Positions 26,378 to 35,037 of a stretch of 64,000 nucleotides of DNA are shown here, piece after piece. Position 1 is the stretch's first letter. Every line of letters begins with the position of its first letter. The notes under the pieces are model-generated. The model was not told where the DNA came from and did not search any database. It saw only the letters and a list, made by a program, of their open reading frames with translations. This DNA is from Vibrio sp. STUT-A11 (GTDB taxonomy: Bacteria; Pseudomonadota; Gammaproteobacteria; Enterobacterales; Vibrionaceae): NCBI RefSeq assembly GCF_026000435.1, contig NZ_AP026763.1:372001-436000 (forward strand). Reading direction: 5' to 3'. The translations under genes and the position numbers were made by a program.

Positions 26378-29300
26378 GTGAATTTTGGTTTTAACCGTTT
26401 GGGACGATTTTGTGCGTGGAGTTTAGCCACTGTATTGGTGTTACTCGCGATTGTCGTGACAACACTGCGTGTCACATTACCACAGCTCGACCACTTCCAA
26501 GATGAGATCAAAACCTGGGTCAGACAAGGCACAGGTTTTGATTTTTCTATTTCCAGTGTTGCTGGATCCTGGCGAAACAGCCACCCTTCAATCACGCTAC
26601 TTGGTTTAGAAGCTAACTTGCCGAACAACCAGGAAGCGCGCTTTGCCGTTGACGAACTGCAAATTGAATTTGATTTGTTTCAGTCTCTTTTTCAGCTCAA
26701 ACCCGTTGTTGCGGATTTAACCATCCACAACTTGGCGTTGGATATTCGTAGTGTCAGTATTCTCCCAGGCGCTGAGAGCCAAATGCCGGTTGCGACATCG
26801 GAAAAAAGTGAAGTAAAGCTAATCGACCAATTAGACTCACTTTTGCTGCGTCAGTTTGAAGACTTTACCATCACTGACTCACGAATTTGGTATAAGTCCG
26901 TTTCTGGTGAAACGCGACGGCTGGATATCGAAAGGCTCCGTTGGAGTAATCAGGGTAAGCACCATTTAGCCGAAGGGACGGTCAGCATCGCCGATGCTAA
27001 GATTAACTCCTTGTTGGTAAGTGCTAACTTTAAAGACCATGGTTCATTGCGTGATGTCTCGGGTGAGTTTTATGTCAGCGCTCAAGATGTCTCTGTAGCA
27101 CCTTGGCTAACCACTTACATGCAAGCGGAATCTGGCGTAGAGTCCGGCAAAGTGAGCTTGAATACCTGGCTGACCCTGAAACACAGTCAGCCTAATTATG
27201 CTTATGTAGAACTGCAGCCATCTGAATTAGTCTGGAACGAGAATGGCAGCCATGAACTATTCATTGAATCAGGTATTTTTAAGTTATTGCCGGATAAAAA
27301 TGGCTGGAAAGTAAATGGTCACTCACTTCAAATTCGCACTGATGAAAAGCAATGGTCAGAACTAGACGTTGCGTTTGACTGGCAGCCTTCCGGCTGGGCG
27401 CTTAATCTCTCTGAGATCGACATTGAATCCATCACACCATTGATAAAGCTGGCTCCTGAGTCGGAATCAACTAGCGATTTTATCGATCAGATAAAGCCCA
27501 AAGGCCGACTGGAAGATATCCGTCTATCGATGAATGGTGGATGGGAGACGTTGCGCTATTCCGCTGAGCTTGATGAGTTGGGTTTAACGCAGTGGCAGTT
27601 GTTGCCGGGTTTCCAGCATGTTCAGGGAAGCGTGTCGGGTAACGTTAATCAGGCCAAAGCCAATGTAACGGTGATTGATGATGTCTTCCCTTATGGCGAC
27701 GTTTTTCAGGCACCACTGAATATTAAGCAAGGCGAAGTCGAGATTGTCTGGCAACAAGACCAACAAGGCTGGCGCTTGTGGGCAGATAAAGTCACAGCCG
27801 CGACGCCTGATTTACAGGTTTTGGGGGCTTTTCGTTTAGACTTCCCGAAAGATCAAAGTCCGTTCCTGTCATTCTACGCCGAGGCGGATCTGTACAATGC
27901 GGGTGAAACCTGGCGTTACTTACCAACTTTGGCACTGGGGCAAGATCTTACCGATTACCTCTCTACCGCAATTCAAGGCGGTAAAGTGAATACCGCCAAG
28001 TTGTTGTGGTACGGCGAACTCGGCGATTTCCCGTATAAACAACACAACGGTATGTTTCAGGCTTGGGTCGGCCTTAAAGACGCAAAATTCAGCTTTGATA
28101 CTGCCTGGCCTCCTATTACCGATTTACAGTTGGATTTGTTATTTGAAAATGACGCCATGCATCTGGATTCCAATTCGGCGACACTCAATGGTGTTGCTGC
28201 TGAGCGAATTACTGGTCGTATTCCTAAACTGGCCCCGGATGGGCATATTGAAATTGAAGCCAAAGCCAGCGCGCCAGGGAACGAAGTTCGTGATTATATG
28301 ATGGCGACACCCTTGGTCGACTCGGTCGGTGCGGCGTTGACGGCACTGCAAGTCAGTGGCCCGGTTTACTCGGAGTTTCAGCTCAATATTCCGTTTGATA
28401 CAGAGAATGAACCGAGAGCATGGGGCTACGCGGATCTTAAAGACAATCGCGTCGATATTGATGCGCCGCCAATGACTTTGGAAAACGCGACCGGACGCAT
28501 CAATTTTGATAATGATGTGGTTACGACTTCGGGCCTCGCAGCGGAGTTACTCACGCAGCCAATTTCACTCGACTTCCGCGGCGAAAGTGCTGACCAAGGC
28601 TACGATGTAACTATCAATACGCTGGGAGACTGGGACGTAGAACCTCTAAAACCTTATGTTGGGGAGCGATGGCTGAACTTGGTCTCTGGTCACGCGCCAT
28701 GGCAAATGGATATCGACCTACAGCTCAATGATGTCGGCTTTACCTATCAGGTTGGCGTCTTAGCGCAACTTAATCGTGTTGTGAGTGAGTATCCTTACCC
28801 GCTGGCAAAAAGAGTGGGTGAGTCTGGTCAGGCCAAGCTGCAGGCGTCAGGAAATCAAGAAAACATTTCTGCTCGTCTGGAGGTCCCTAATGTAAAATAC
28901 CAGACAGAGATAGACATTACTGGCGAGCTTCCGCTGTTAACGGCGACCAATTTAATGATTGGGCAAGGTGGTTTTAGAGCGAGCCCAATTATCGGACATG
29001 ATGCTTCGATACGTCTTGATGAGCTTGACGTAGACAGCTGGTTAGAACTGCTAAATGTACCGTCTAGCAGCGCCCCGTCAGTGCTCTCCAATATGGAAAC
29101 CCCGAGAATCCCGTTACCAACCCGGGTGGATATTGAGGCTCAGAGCTTAATGCTCGGAGAGCTTGAATTCCATGATGTTGACGTTAATGCCAAGAAAAAG
29201 AACTCAAACTGGCAGATGCAGGTGAGCAGCCAGGAGGTAAAAGGTAGAGCGAACTACCTGAAACCGAATGATTTGTCGGTATCGTTAGATCATCTGCATT

Positions 29301-30256
29301 TGTACATTCCGGGTTTCGATGAAATCGAGAAAGAGCGCAGTTCCATCTTTGCCAGTGAAGATCAAACTGCGCCGTTAATCACCAAATTTGACCGCCAATT
29401 TCATGATGAAATGCCAAACTTAAAGCTGAATATTAATGATTTTTGGTTGCAAGGGTATAAAGTGGGCAAGGTGAATGTTGAATTGCAACGCAGTGATGAG
29501 CGTCTGGAATGGAAAAAGCTTAACTTCAGTAGCGGCAAAAACAGCATTGATATGAGTGGTTGGTGGGAACTGACTAACGAGCGCAGTCATTCCAATTTGA
29601 GCTTCAAGGTCAAAGGCGATAACAATACCGATCTTATGGAGCGCTTCGGCATCACTTCAGGAATACAGCAGGCACCATTTGAACTGAATGCCAACATGGA
29701 GTGGGATGGCGCGCCTTGGTCGATGAAAACCCAGACACTCCAGGGTGATGTGTCGACGGAATTTGGCAAAGGGGTCATCAGCGAAGTAAGTGGAGCGGCT
29801 CGTCTGCTTGGTTTGTTTAGTCTTGACTCTATTATTCGTAAGATGCAGCTCGATTTTACCGACGTGTTTGATAAAGGAATGGCGTTCAATTCGATCACGG
29901 GTACGGGCAAAATTCAGGATGGTGTATTTGTCACCAATGATATCGTCATGGATGCGCTTGCCGGGGAAATGCAGATTCGTGGCATGGCTGACGTAACGAA
30001 AAGATTAGTGGATGCTGAGGTGAAGTTTACGCCTGATATCACGTCTGGCTTACCAATGTTGACAGCCTTCGCCGTCGCGCCACAAACCGCCTTATACGTG
30101 CTGGCTATCTCGACGGTGATTTCACCGGTGGTTGAGGTATTTACTCAAGTGAATTATGAAGTCAAAGGGCCGCTCGAATCACCGACGGTCAAAGAGATAT
30201 CGCGTAGCCAGGGTGAATATAAGCTGCCAGAAAAGTTGCGTGAACAGGCGCAATAA
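26378..30256 (+). CDS. yhdP: AsmA-like envelope protein YhdP
   Basis: A 1292-residue inner-membrane-anchored protein of the AsmA/TamB/YhdP group, which bridges the periplasm; in E. coli YhdP, TamB and YdbH together move phospholipids to the outer membrane. It starts at GTG 26378. One membrane helix is visible at about residues 12-34 (FCAWSLATVLVLLAIVVTTL). A long series of amphipathic beta strands follows. The C-terminal AsmA-type segment ends near TSGLPMLTAFAVAPQTALYV. Length is close to E. coli YhdP (1266). It follows rng by 11 bp, the standard order. Confidence 0.93.
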   Translation: MNFGFNRLGRFCAWSLATVLVLLAIVVTTLRVTLPQLDHFQDEIKTWVRQGTGFDFSISSVAGSWRNSHPSITLLGLEANLPNNQEARFAVDELQIEFDLFQSLFQLKPVVADLTIHNLALDIRSVSILPGAESQMPVATSEKSEVKLIDQLDSLLLRQFEDFTITDSRIWYKSVSGETRRLDIERLRWSNQGKHHLAEGTVSIADAKINSLLVSANFKDHGSLRDVSGEFYVSAQDVSVAPWLTTYMQAESGVESGKVSLNTWLTLKHSQPNYAYVELQPSELVWNENGSHELFIESGIFKLLPDKNGWKVNGHSLQIRTDEKQWSELDVAFDWQPSGWALNLSEIDIESITPLIKLAPESESTSDFIDQIKPKGRLEDIRLSMNGGWETLRYSAELDELGLTQWQLLPGFQHVQGSVSGNVNQAKANVTVIDDVFPYGDVFQAPLNIKQGEVEIVWQQDQQGWRLWADKVTAATPDLQVLGAFRLDFPKDQSPFLSFYAEADLYNAGETWRYLPTLALGQDLTDYLSTAIQGGKVNTAKLLWYGELGDFPYKQHNGMFQAWVGLKDAKFSFDTAWPPITDLQLDLLFENDAMHLDSNSATLNGVAAERITGRIPKLAPDGHIEIEAKASAPGNEVRDYMMATPLVDSVGAALTALQVSGPVYSEFQLNIPFDTENEPRAWGYADLKDNRVDIDAPPMTLENATGRINFDNDVVTTSGLAAELLTQPISLDFRGESADQGYDVTINTLGDWDVEPLKPYVGERWLNLVSGHAPWQMDIDLQLNDVGFTYQVGVLAQLNRVVSEYPYPLAKRVGESGQAKLQASGNQENISARLEVPNVKYQTEIDITGELPLLTATNLMIGQGGFRASPIIGHDASIRLDELDVDSWLELLNVPSSSAPSVLSNMETPRIPLPTRVDIEAQSLMLGELEFHDVDVNAKKKNSNWQMQVSSQEVKGRANYLKPNDLSVSLDHLHLYIPGFDEIEKERSSIFASEDQTAPLITKFDRQFHDEMPNLKLNINDFWLQGYKVGKVNVELQRSDERLEWKKLNFSSGKNSIDMSGWWELTNERSHSNLSFKVKGDNNTDLMERFGITSGIQQAPFELNANMEWDGAPWSMKTQTLQGDVSTEFGKGVISEVSGAARLLGLFSLDSIIRKMQLDFTDVFDKGMAFNSITGTGKIQDGVFVTNDIVMDALAGEMQIRGMADVTKRLVDAEVKFTPDITSGLPMLTAFAVAPQTALYVLAISTVISPVVEVFTQVNYEVKGPLESPTVKEISRSQGEYKLPEKLREQAQ

Positions 30257-30295
30257 CCGCCTTCATTGGTAAGGAATTTAAGTAAGGAAAAACAC

Positions 30296-31117
30296 ATGGA
30301 GCGTGTTGGTATTATTCAAATGACGTCTGGTCCAGATATTGAAGCGAATCTGGCGTTTATTGAAAAGCAATGTGAAATAGCCGCGAATCAGGGAGTTAAG
30401 CTGGTCCTTACCCCCGAGAATTCAGTATTGTTTTCGAGCCGCGAAGCGTATCATCAACATGCTGAACCGCTTGGAAGTGGTGTGATACAGCAACGTTTGG
30501 CCGATATTGCTAAACACAACCAACTGACTTTGATCGTCGGCAGTATGCCTATTCAAACGGCCAGAGGTGTGACGACGACCACCATCGTCCTTCCACCGCA
30601 TGGTAAGTGCATTGCCCATTATGACAAGCTGCATATGTTTGACGTTGAAGTCGCAGATGGACATGGCAGCTACCGAGAATCTGATACCTTCACTGCGGGC
30701 AATCAAATTGTTGTTGCAGAAACGGATGTTGGCAGTGTTGGTTTGAGTATTTGCTATGACGTACGTTTTGCTGAATTATACAAAGAGCTGCGTTTGGCTG
30801 GTGCGAAAATTATTGTCGTCCCTGCTGCGTTTACTGCAGTGACAGGAGAAGCGCACTGGGAGATACTTTTACGTGCCAGAGCGATAGAAACTCAGTGCTG
30901 GATTCTCGCCAGTAACCAAACCGGTACCCATCCTTGTGGCCGTAAAACGTGGGGCCACTCGATGGTCGTTGACCCTTGGGGACGAATACACAAACAACTT
31001 CAAGAGCAGGTCGGTTTGTTGGTGGCAGAGATAGATTTGTCACAAACCCAGCAAGTAAGGCAGAATATGCCGCTGACTCAACACAGTCGCTTTCAAAATG
31101 AATTGAGACGGAAATAA
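30296..31117 (+). CDS. Carbon-nitrogen hydrolase (nitrilase superfamily, Nit1-like)
   Basis: A cytoplasmic amidase-like enzyme of 273 residues. The catalytic triad is visible: Glu in LTPENSVLF (about residue 41), Lys in YDKLHMFD (about 112) and Cys in LSICYDVRFAE (about 152). The sequence resembles the Nit1/NitB branch, whose members act as deaminated glutathione amidases. That substrate is an inference from family. The start is ATG 30296, which has AAGGAAA seven bases upstream; the frame stays open 10 codons further. It lies between yhdP and tldD, where vibrios commonly carry it. Confidence 0.85.
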   Translation: MERVGIIQMTSGPDIEANLAFIEKQCEIAANQGVKLVLTPENSVLFSSREAYHQHAEPLGSGVIQQRLADIAKHNQLTLIVGSMPIQTARGVTTTTIVLPPHGKCIAHYDKLHMFDVEVADGHGSYRESDTFTAGNQIVVAETDVGSVGLSICYDVRFAELYKELRLAGAKIIVVPAAFTAVTGEAHWEILLRARAIETQCWILASNQTGTHPCGRKTWGHSMVVDPWGRIHKQLQEQVGLLVAEIDLSQTQQVRQNMPLTQHSRFQNELRRK

Positions 31118-31128
31118 AAGAGCTAACT

Positions 31129-32574
31129 ATGAGCACAAACCAAATAGAACAGGCACTCATCGCCCCAAATGGTCTGACGGAGCAAGACATTGCTGACACT
31201 TTAGCCAGCATTGCGACACGTCAGATCGATTATGCGGACATTTACTTTCAGTCCAGCTGGCATGAGTCTCTGGTTCTAGAAGACAGCATCATCAAAGATG
31301 GCTCTTTTAATATCGATTGTGGTGTTGGCGTTCGTGCTGTGACTGGCGAGAAAACCGGCTTCGCATACTCTGACCAAATTAATCCGGAAGGTCTCAAGCA
31401 AAGTGCTATTGCGGCACGAGGTATCGCCCAGCAAGGTCAAAATGGTAAGGTTCAGGCCTTTAAACGCACCGATAACCAAGCTTACTATGAAGCGGTTAAC
31501 CCGCTGGCTGGTTGGGAAAAACAGCAAAAAACCGAACTGCTTAAAACACTGGATGCATACATCCGTACTAAAGAACCGTTTATCAAAGAAGTGTCAATTA
31601 GCATCAGTGGCGTGCATGAACAAATGTTAGTGGCCGCAACAGACGGGACTTATGCAGGCGATATTCGCCCATTAGTGCGTTTGTCTATCAGCGTATTAGC
31701 CCAGAAAGGGGAACGCCGCGAGCGTGGTAGTGCAGGCGGTGGTGGTCGTTTTGGTTACGACTTTTTCCTTTCTGAAACGGACGGCGTGAAGCAAGCCTTC
31801 CACTATGCAGACGAAGCGATTCGCATGGCTTTGGTTAACTTAGAAGCCGAAGCGGCACCAGCTGGTATGATGCCAGTGGTACTTGGATCTGGCTGGCCGG
31901 GTGTATTGCTACACGAAGCGGTAGGCCACGGCTTAGAAGGTGATTTTAACCGTAAAGAGTCGTCTGTATTCTCAGGTAAAATGGGCCTGCAAGTCACATC
32001 ACCGCTTTGTACTATTGTCGACGATGGCACTCTGAAAGATCTGCGTGGCTCATTGAATGTAGACGATGAAGGTGTCAACGGTCAGTACAATACGCTTATC
32101 GAAAATGGCGTATTGAAAGGCTATATGCAAGATAAGCTTAACGCGCGCCTAATGGGTGTTAACCCAACGGGTAACGGCCGTCGTGAGTCTTACGCGCACT
32201 TGCCGATGCCACGGATGACCAATACTTACATGCTACCGGGTGAACACACGCCGGAAGAGATCATCTCTACTGTGGAAAAAGGTCTGTACGCGCCAAACTT
32301 TGGTGGCGGTCAGGTCGATATCACTTCAGGCAAGTTTGTCTTCTCTGCGTCTGAAGCGTACTTAATTGAAAACGGCAAAATCACGCGTCCAGTGAAAGGG
32401 GCGACACTGATTGGTTCTGGCATAGAAGCCATGCAGCAAGTCTCAATGGTCGGTAATGATCTGAGCATCGACAAAGGCGTCGGTGTGTGTGGTAAAGCAG
32501 GACAAAGTGTGCCTGTCGGCGTAGGCCAGCCAACGTTGAAGCTGGACTCGCTGACGGTTGGTGGGACGGAATAG
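31129..32574 (+). CDS. tldD: Metalloprotease TldD
   Basis: TldD pairs with TldE (PmbA, at 42.5 kb in this window) to form a heterodimeric zinc peptidase that degrades unfolded peptides and in E. coli processes microcin B17 and the CcdA antitoxin. The zinc-binding HEAVGHGLEGD is at about residues 261-271. The 481-residue length is standard. It lies 11 bp after the nitrilase gene and is the last gene of the plus-strand run from mreB. It ends 4 bp before a repeat element. Confidence 0.97.
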   Translation: MSTNQIEQALIAPNGLTEQDIADTLASIATRQIDYADIYFQSSWHESLVLEDSIIKDGSFNIDCGVGVRAVTGEKTGFAYSDQINPEGLKQSAIAARGIAQQGQNGKVQAFKRTDNQAYYEAVNPLAGWEKQQKTELLKTLDAYIRTKEPFIKEVSISISGVHEQMLVAATDGTYAGDIRPLVRLSISVLAQKGERRERGSAGGGGRFGYDFFLSETDGVKQAFHYADEAIRMALVNLEAEAAPAGMMPVVLGSGWPGVLLHEAVGHGLEGDFNRKESSVFSGKMGLQVTSPLCTIVDDGTLKDLRGSLNVDDEGVNGQYNTLIENGVLKGYMQDKLNARLMGVNPTGNGRRESYAHLPMPRMTNTYMLPGEHTPEEIISTVEKGLYAPNFGGGQVDITSGKFVFSASEAYLIENGKITRPVKGATLIGSGIEAMQQVSMVGNDLSIDKGVGVCGKAGQSVPVGVGQPTLKLDSLTVGGTE

Positions 32575-32578
32575 ATAA

Positions 32579-32927
32579 GGTTCTAGGATCCTAGGTTTAT
32601 AAGGACCTAGGTTTTAGGTCCTAGAGAGGCTTGTTGGGATTACAGATTATAGGCAATGGAATACAGATTATATTATTTTTGTGTTCCGTATGTTATGTCG
32701 TCATTCCAGCGAGTCGAAGCGAGACTAGGAATCTACTTACCGCAAAGACGAAGCCGAAATGAACACCTTTGATTCCGACATTCTTGGACAGCAGATCCTG
32801 AATCACGCTCCTTCGTCGCTGTTCAGGATGACGCTCTTGAAACAATAGTGCTCCGTAATCTCTATTTCAGAGCATCAAGCTCCCAACGTTCAATCCTAGG
32901 CCCTAGCTACCTAGAACCTAGGATTTT
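32579..32927. repeat. Composite element A: CCTAGG arms around a two-hairpin core
   Basis: This fills the whole tail-to-tail gap between tldD and the PIN-PhoH gene. The left arm (32579-32626) and right arm (32892-32925) are rich in CCTAGG; the right arm is itself a palindrome (AATCCTAGG...CCTAGGATT). Inside are GGATTACAG-type motifs (32638-32660) and CCGTAATC (32852-32859), then the 133-bp core at 32700-32832. The right end lies within 7 bp of the stop codon of the minus-strand gene. Confidence 0.75.
32700..32832 (+). repeat. Two-hairpin interspersed repeat, copy 1
   Basis: It begins GTCATTCC and ends GGATGAC. The left hairpin has stem ATTCC/GGAAT; the right hairpin has stem ATCCTGAA/TTCAGGAT around a conserved CACGCTCCTTCGTCGCTG interior. 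Four more copies are found at 38031, 41626, 43890 and 59260. This layout, two imperfect hairpins in a short mobile-looking unit, resembles REP doublets (REPINs). Confidence 0.85.
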
Positions 32928-32931
32928 CAGT

Positions 32932-34308
32932 TTACATATTTTCTTCAGCAAACTCAGCCAGACGGCTACGAACCACACCGTTAAGGTGAATGTTCGCACT
33001 GCCTTCAAAGTTCTTGAAGCGTTCAACCATGTAAGTCAAACCAGATGTGACTGGTGTTAGGTAATGGGAATCGATCTGGGCCAGGTTACCGGAACAGACG
33101 ATTTTGGTGCCTTCACCACAACGGGTGATGATGGTTTTGATTTGCGAAGCGGTTAAGTTCTGACACTCATCAAGCAGTACAAATGCATTTTGAATCGAAC
33201 GGCCGCGCATAAAGTTTATCGATTTAAACTGAATGTTGGCTTTGTCGCAAATGTATTTAAGTGAGCCTTCCGTACAGTGATCGTGTTTATGCAGCGCTTC
33301 CAACGTATCGGTCACCGCCGCCAACCACGGCATCATTTTCTCCTCTTCCGAGCCGGGTAGGAACCCGATCGATTCGCCGATATCAGGCGTGTTACGGGTT
33401 ACGATGATCTTATCGAACATCTTTTTCTCGATGGTTTGTTCAAGGGCAGCCGCCATGGCTAACAGAGTTTTACCACTACCCGCAGCACCAGTGAGGATCA
33501 CCAAATCAATGTCTGGATCGACGAGCGCATCCAACGCCATCGCTTGGTAGATGTTCTTCGGTGTAATGTCCCAGACGCGTCTATGCATCATACGTTCGCG
33601 ACTGAGATCGAGCAGGGTAAGTTTGTCTTCATTGATGGTTTCAACGCGGCCAGCAAAGTCGCTGTCTTCATCAATCACATATTGGTTTATGAACGTTGGA
33701 TCAAAAGGCTCTCGGCTAAGTTTGTGGTAGGTTTTTCCGCCCAGAGCGTAGCTCTCGACCTCGTCAATGCCGCTCCAGAAATCGCCTTCACGTTGCTGAA
33801 AACCTTTGGTGAGATATTGAACATCGTCAATCAGTTGGTCGGTTCGGTAGTCTTCAACAAAGCGTACGCCAGCTCCTTTGGCGCGAAGACGCATGTTGAT
33901 GTCTTTCGTCACTAACACCACTTCACGTGGTGCACGTTTGTTTTGCAGATAAAGCACCGCGTTGAGGATGCGGTTGTCACCGGCTTTGTCGGCGAAGGCT
34001 TTGACGGTTTCCTGTAATTCGAAGTCCGCCAAAATGGAAATAGATCCTTGATCTGGTTTGTCTTTGGATACTGGAATGCCTTCTGAAATCTCATCTGGCG
34101 TGGCATCTTTGAACATGTCTTCCAAAGCGCGAATCGCCACACGAGCATCTCGTGCAACATCGCGTTTGCTGTCTTTAATCCGGTCGAGCTCTTCCAAAAC
34201 GGTCATGGGTATGACGACATCGTGTTCTTTGAAAGAGAATATAGCGAAGGGTTCGTGAAGAAGAATATTGGTATCAAGTACAAAAAGTTTCCGATCGGTA
34301 TCGCCCAT
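32932..34308 (-). CDS. PIN-PhoH family ATPase/ribonuclease
   Basis: A 458-residue cytoplasmic protein that joins an N-terminal PIN nuclease domain (about residues 6-150; LFVLDTNILLHEP, LVTKDINMRLRAKG) to a C-terminal PhoH ATPase domain. Walker A is TGAAGSGKT at about 272-280, Walker B is VLLDECQN near 372-379. The PIN-PhoH (PhoH2) family couples RNA unwinding to cleavage; activity here is inferred. The ATG has AAGGAGA seven bases upstream. The gene is a single unit; its 3' end touches repeat element A. Confidence 0.92.
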   Translation of the reverse strand: MGDTDRKLFVLDTNILLHEPFAIFSFKEHDVVIPMTVLEELDRIKDSKRDVARDARVAIRALEDMFKDATPDEISEGIPVSKDKPDQGSISILADFELQETVKAFADKAGDNRILNAVLYLQNKRAPREVVLVTKDINMRLRAKGAGVRFVEDYRTDQLIDDVQYLTKGFQQREGDFWSGIDEVESYALGGKTYHKLSREPFDPTFINQYVIDEDSDFAGRVETINEDKLTLLDLSRERMMHRRVWDITPKNIYQAMALDALVDPDIDLVILTGAAGSGKTLLAMAAALEQTIEKKMFDKIIVTRNTPDIGESIGFLPGSEEEKMMPWLAAVTDTLEALHKHDHCTEGSLKYICDKANIQFKSINFMRGRSIQNAFVLLDECQNLTASQIKTIITRCGEGTKIVCSGNLAQIDSHYLTPVTSGLTYMVERFKNFEGSANIHLNGVVRSRLAEFAEENM

Positions 34309-34420
34309 AGCGTCTCCTTGCCTAAGTGCGGCTGTGCTTGCGAGTGGTTAAGTCATCGAAAGAGTGAAGTGACTTAACTCTGATTGCTTGCAATAGAGGT
34401 TGTCGGGCTATCGTAGGCTA

Positions 34421-34581
34421 TACCAATCACGGTGAATAAGTGACCAGAAATAGCGTAGGAAAAAATGCTTGAGAACAAGGCAAAAATTTTTGATTAGTAG
34501 TTACTCTACAATCAAAATTTTTAACGCGGTTATCGGGCATTTTATCAAGCTAGAATGACCGGTTATTCACTACGATTGGTA
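34421..34581. mobile_element. Palindromic MITE-like element
   Basis: The ends are TACCAATC (34421-34428) and GATTGGTA (34574-34581). The two 80-base halves are imperfect inverted copies, sharing GTGAATAA near the ends and AAAAATTTTTGATT/AATCAAAATTTTT near the centre. There is no coding capacity. The bordering bases (TA outside the left end, TT outside the right) do not show a clear target duplication. Elements with TACCAATC ends are common between genes in Vibrio, as I recall. Confidence 0.75.
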
Positions 34582-34810
34582 TTCACGTGCAACTGAGTAG
34601 CAAGACAACTTATGCAAACCCGTGTTGATCCTAATCGTGTACCTATGCGCCTAATTGACATGCGATTGCATATGCAATGTATTTAAGCGCTCCTAATCAA
34701 AAGTATACGTAATATTTGCTTGTAGCAATGTAATAATTGACATGGTTTTTTTACAATTTGATTGCACCTGTCATTTGGAGAAAAAAATTTCCACTTGGCG
34801 CGGTTTCGGC

Positions 34811-34825
34811 GTGACCTAAATCACA
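34811..34825 (+). promoter_or_regulatory. Candidate CRP-cAMP binding site upstream of rapA
   Basis: GTGACCTAAATCACA with the preceding C matches TGTGA-N6-TCACA at nine of ten positions. It lies about 210 bp before the rapA start, compatible with control of a rapA promoter placed between them. No promoter was mapped to fix its distance. Confidence 0.5.
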
Positions 34826-34908
34826 GCTTAAAGTAATATTAGCGGCCTTTTTCTGCGCATAGGCTACAAGCAATTTATCATGTTGAACTGACTGAATATT
34901 GCTCAACT

Positions 34909-35019
34909 ATGAATGGCATGACAAGTGCGATTGGCGTAGCAGAAGCCAGAATCAGATCTAAACTATTATCCATGCCTGAGGGCATGAGTAGACCGACAGA
35001 AATACGAATCAAGAATTAA
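34909..35019 (+). CDS. Possible 36-residue small ORF before rapA
   Basis: ATG 34909 to TAA 35019 gives a 36-residue basic peptide beginning MNGMTSAIGVAEAR. It ends 18 bp before rapA. No good ribosome-binding site precedes it. A short hairpin, CATGCC/GGCATG (34971-34986), lies within it. It may be chance or a leader that affects rapA translation; I do not recognise it. Confidence 0.2.
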   Translation: MNGMTSAIGVAEARIRSKLLSMPEGMSRPTEIRIKN

Positions 35020-35037
35020 TAACGAGGTAGTCAATTC

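Larger units (their letters stand above)
34309..35037. other. Divergent 729-bp region between the PIN-PhoH gene and rapA
   Basis: It holds promoters for both genes, a 161-bp palindromic MITE-like element (34421-34581), a CRP-like site (34811-34825) and a possible 36-codon frame (34909-35019). Around 34740-34760 a TTGACA is followed by an A/T run without a good -10, so I do not map start sites. Confidence 0.5.
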
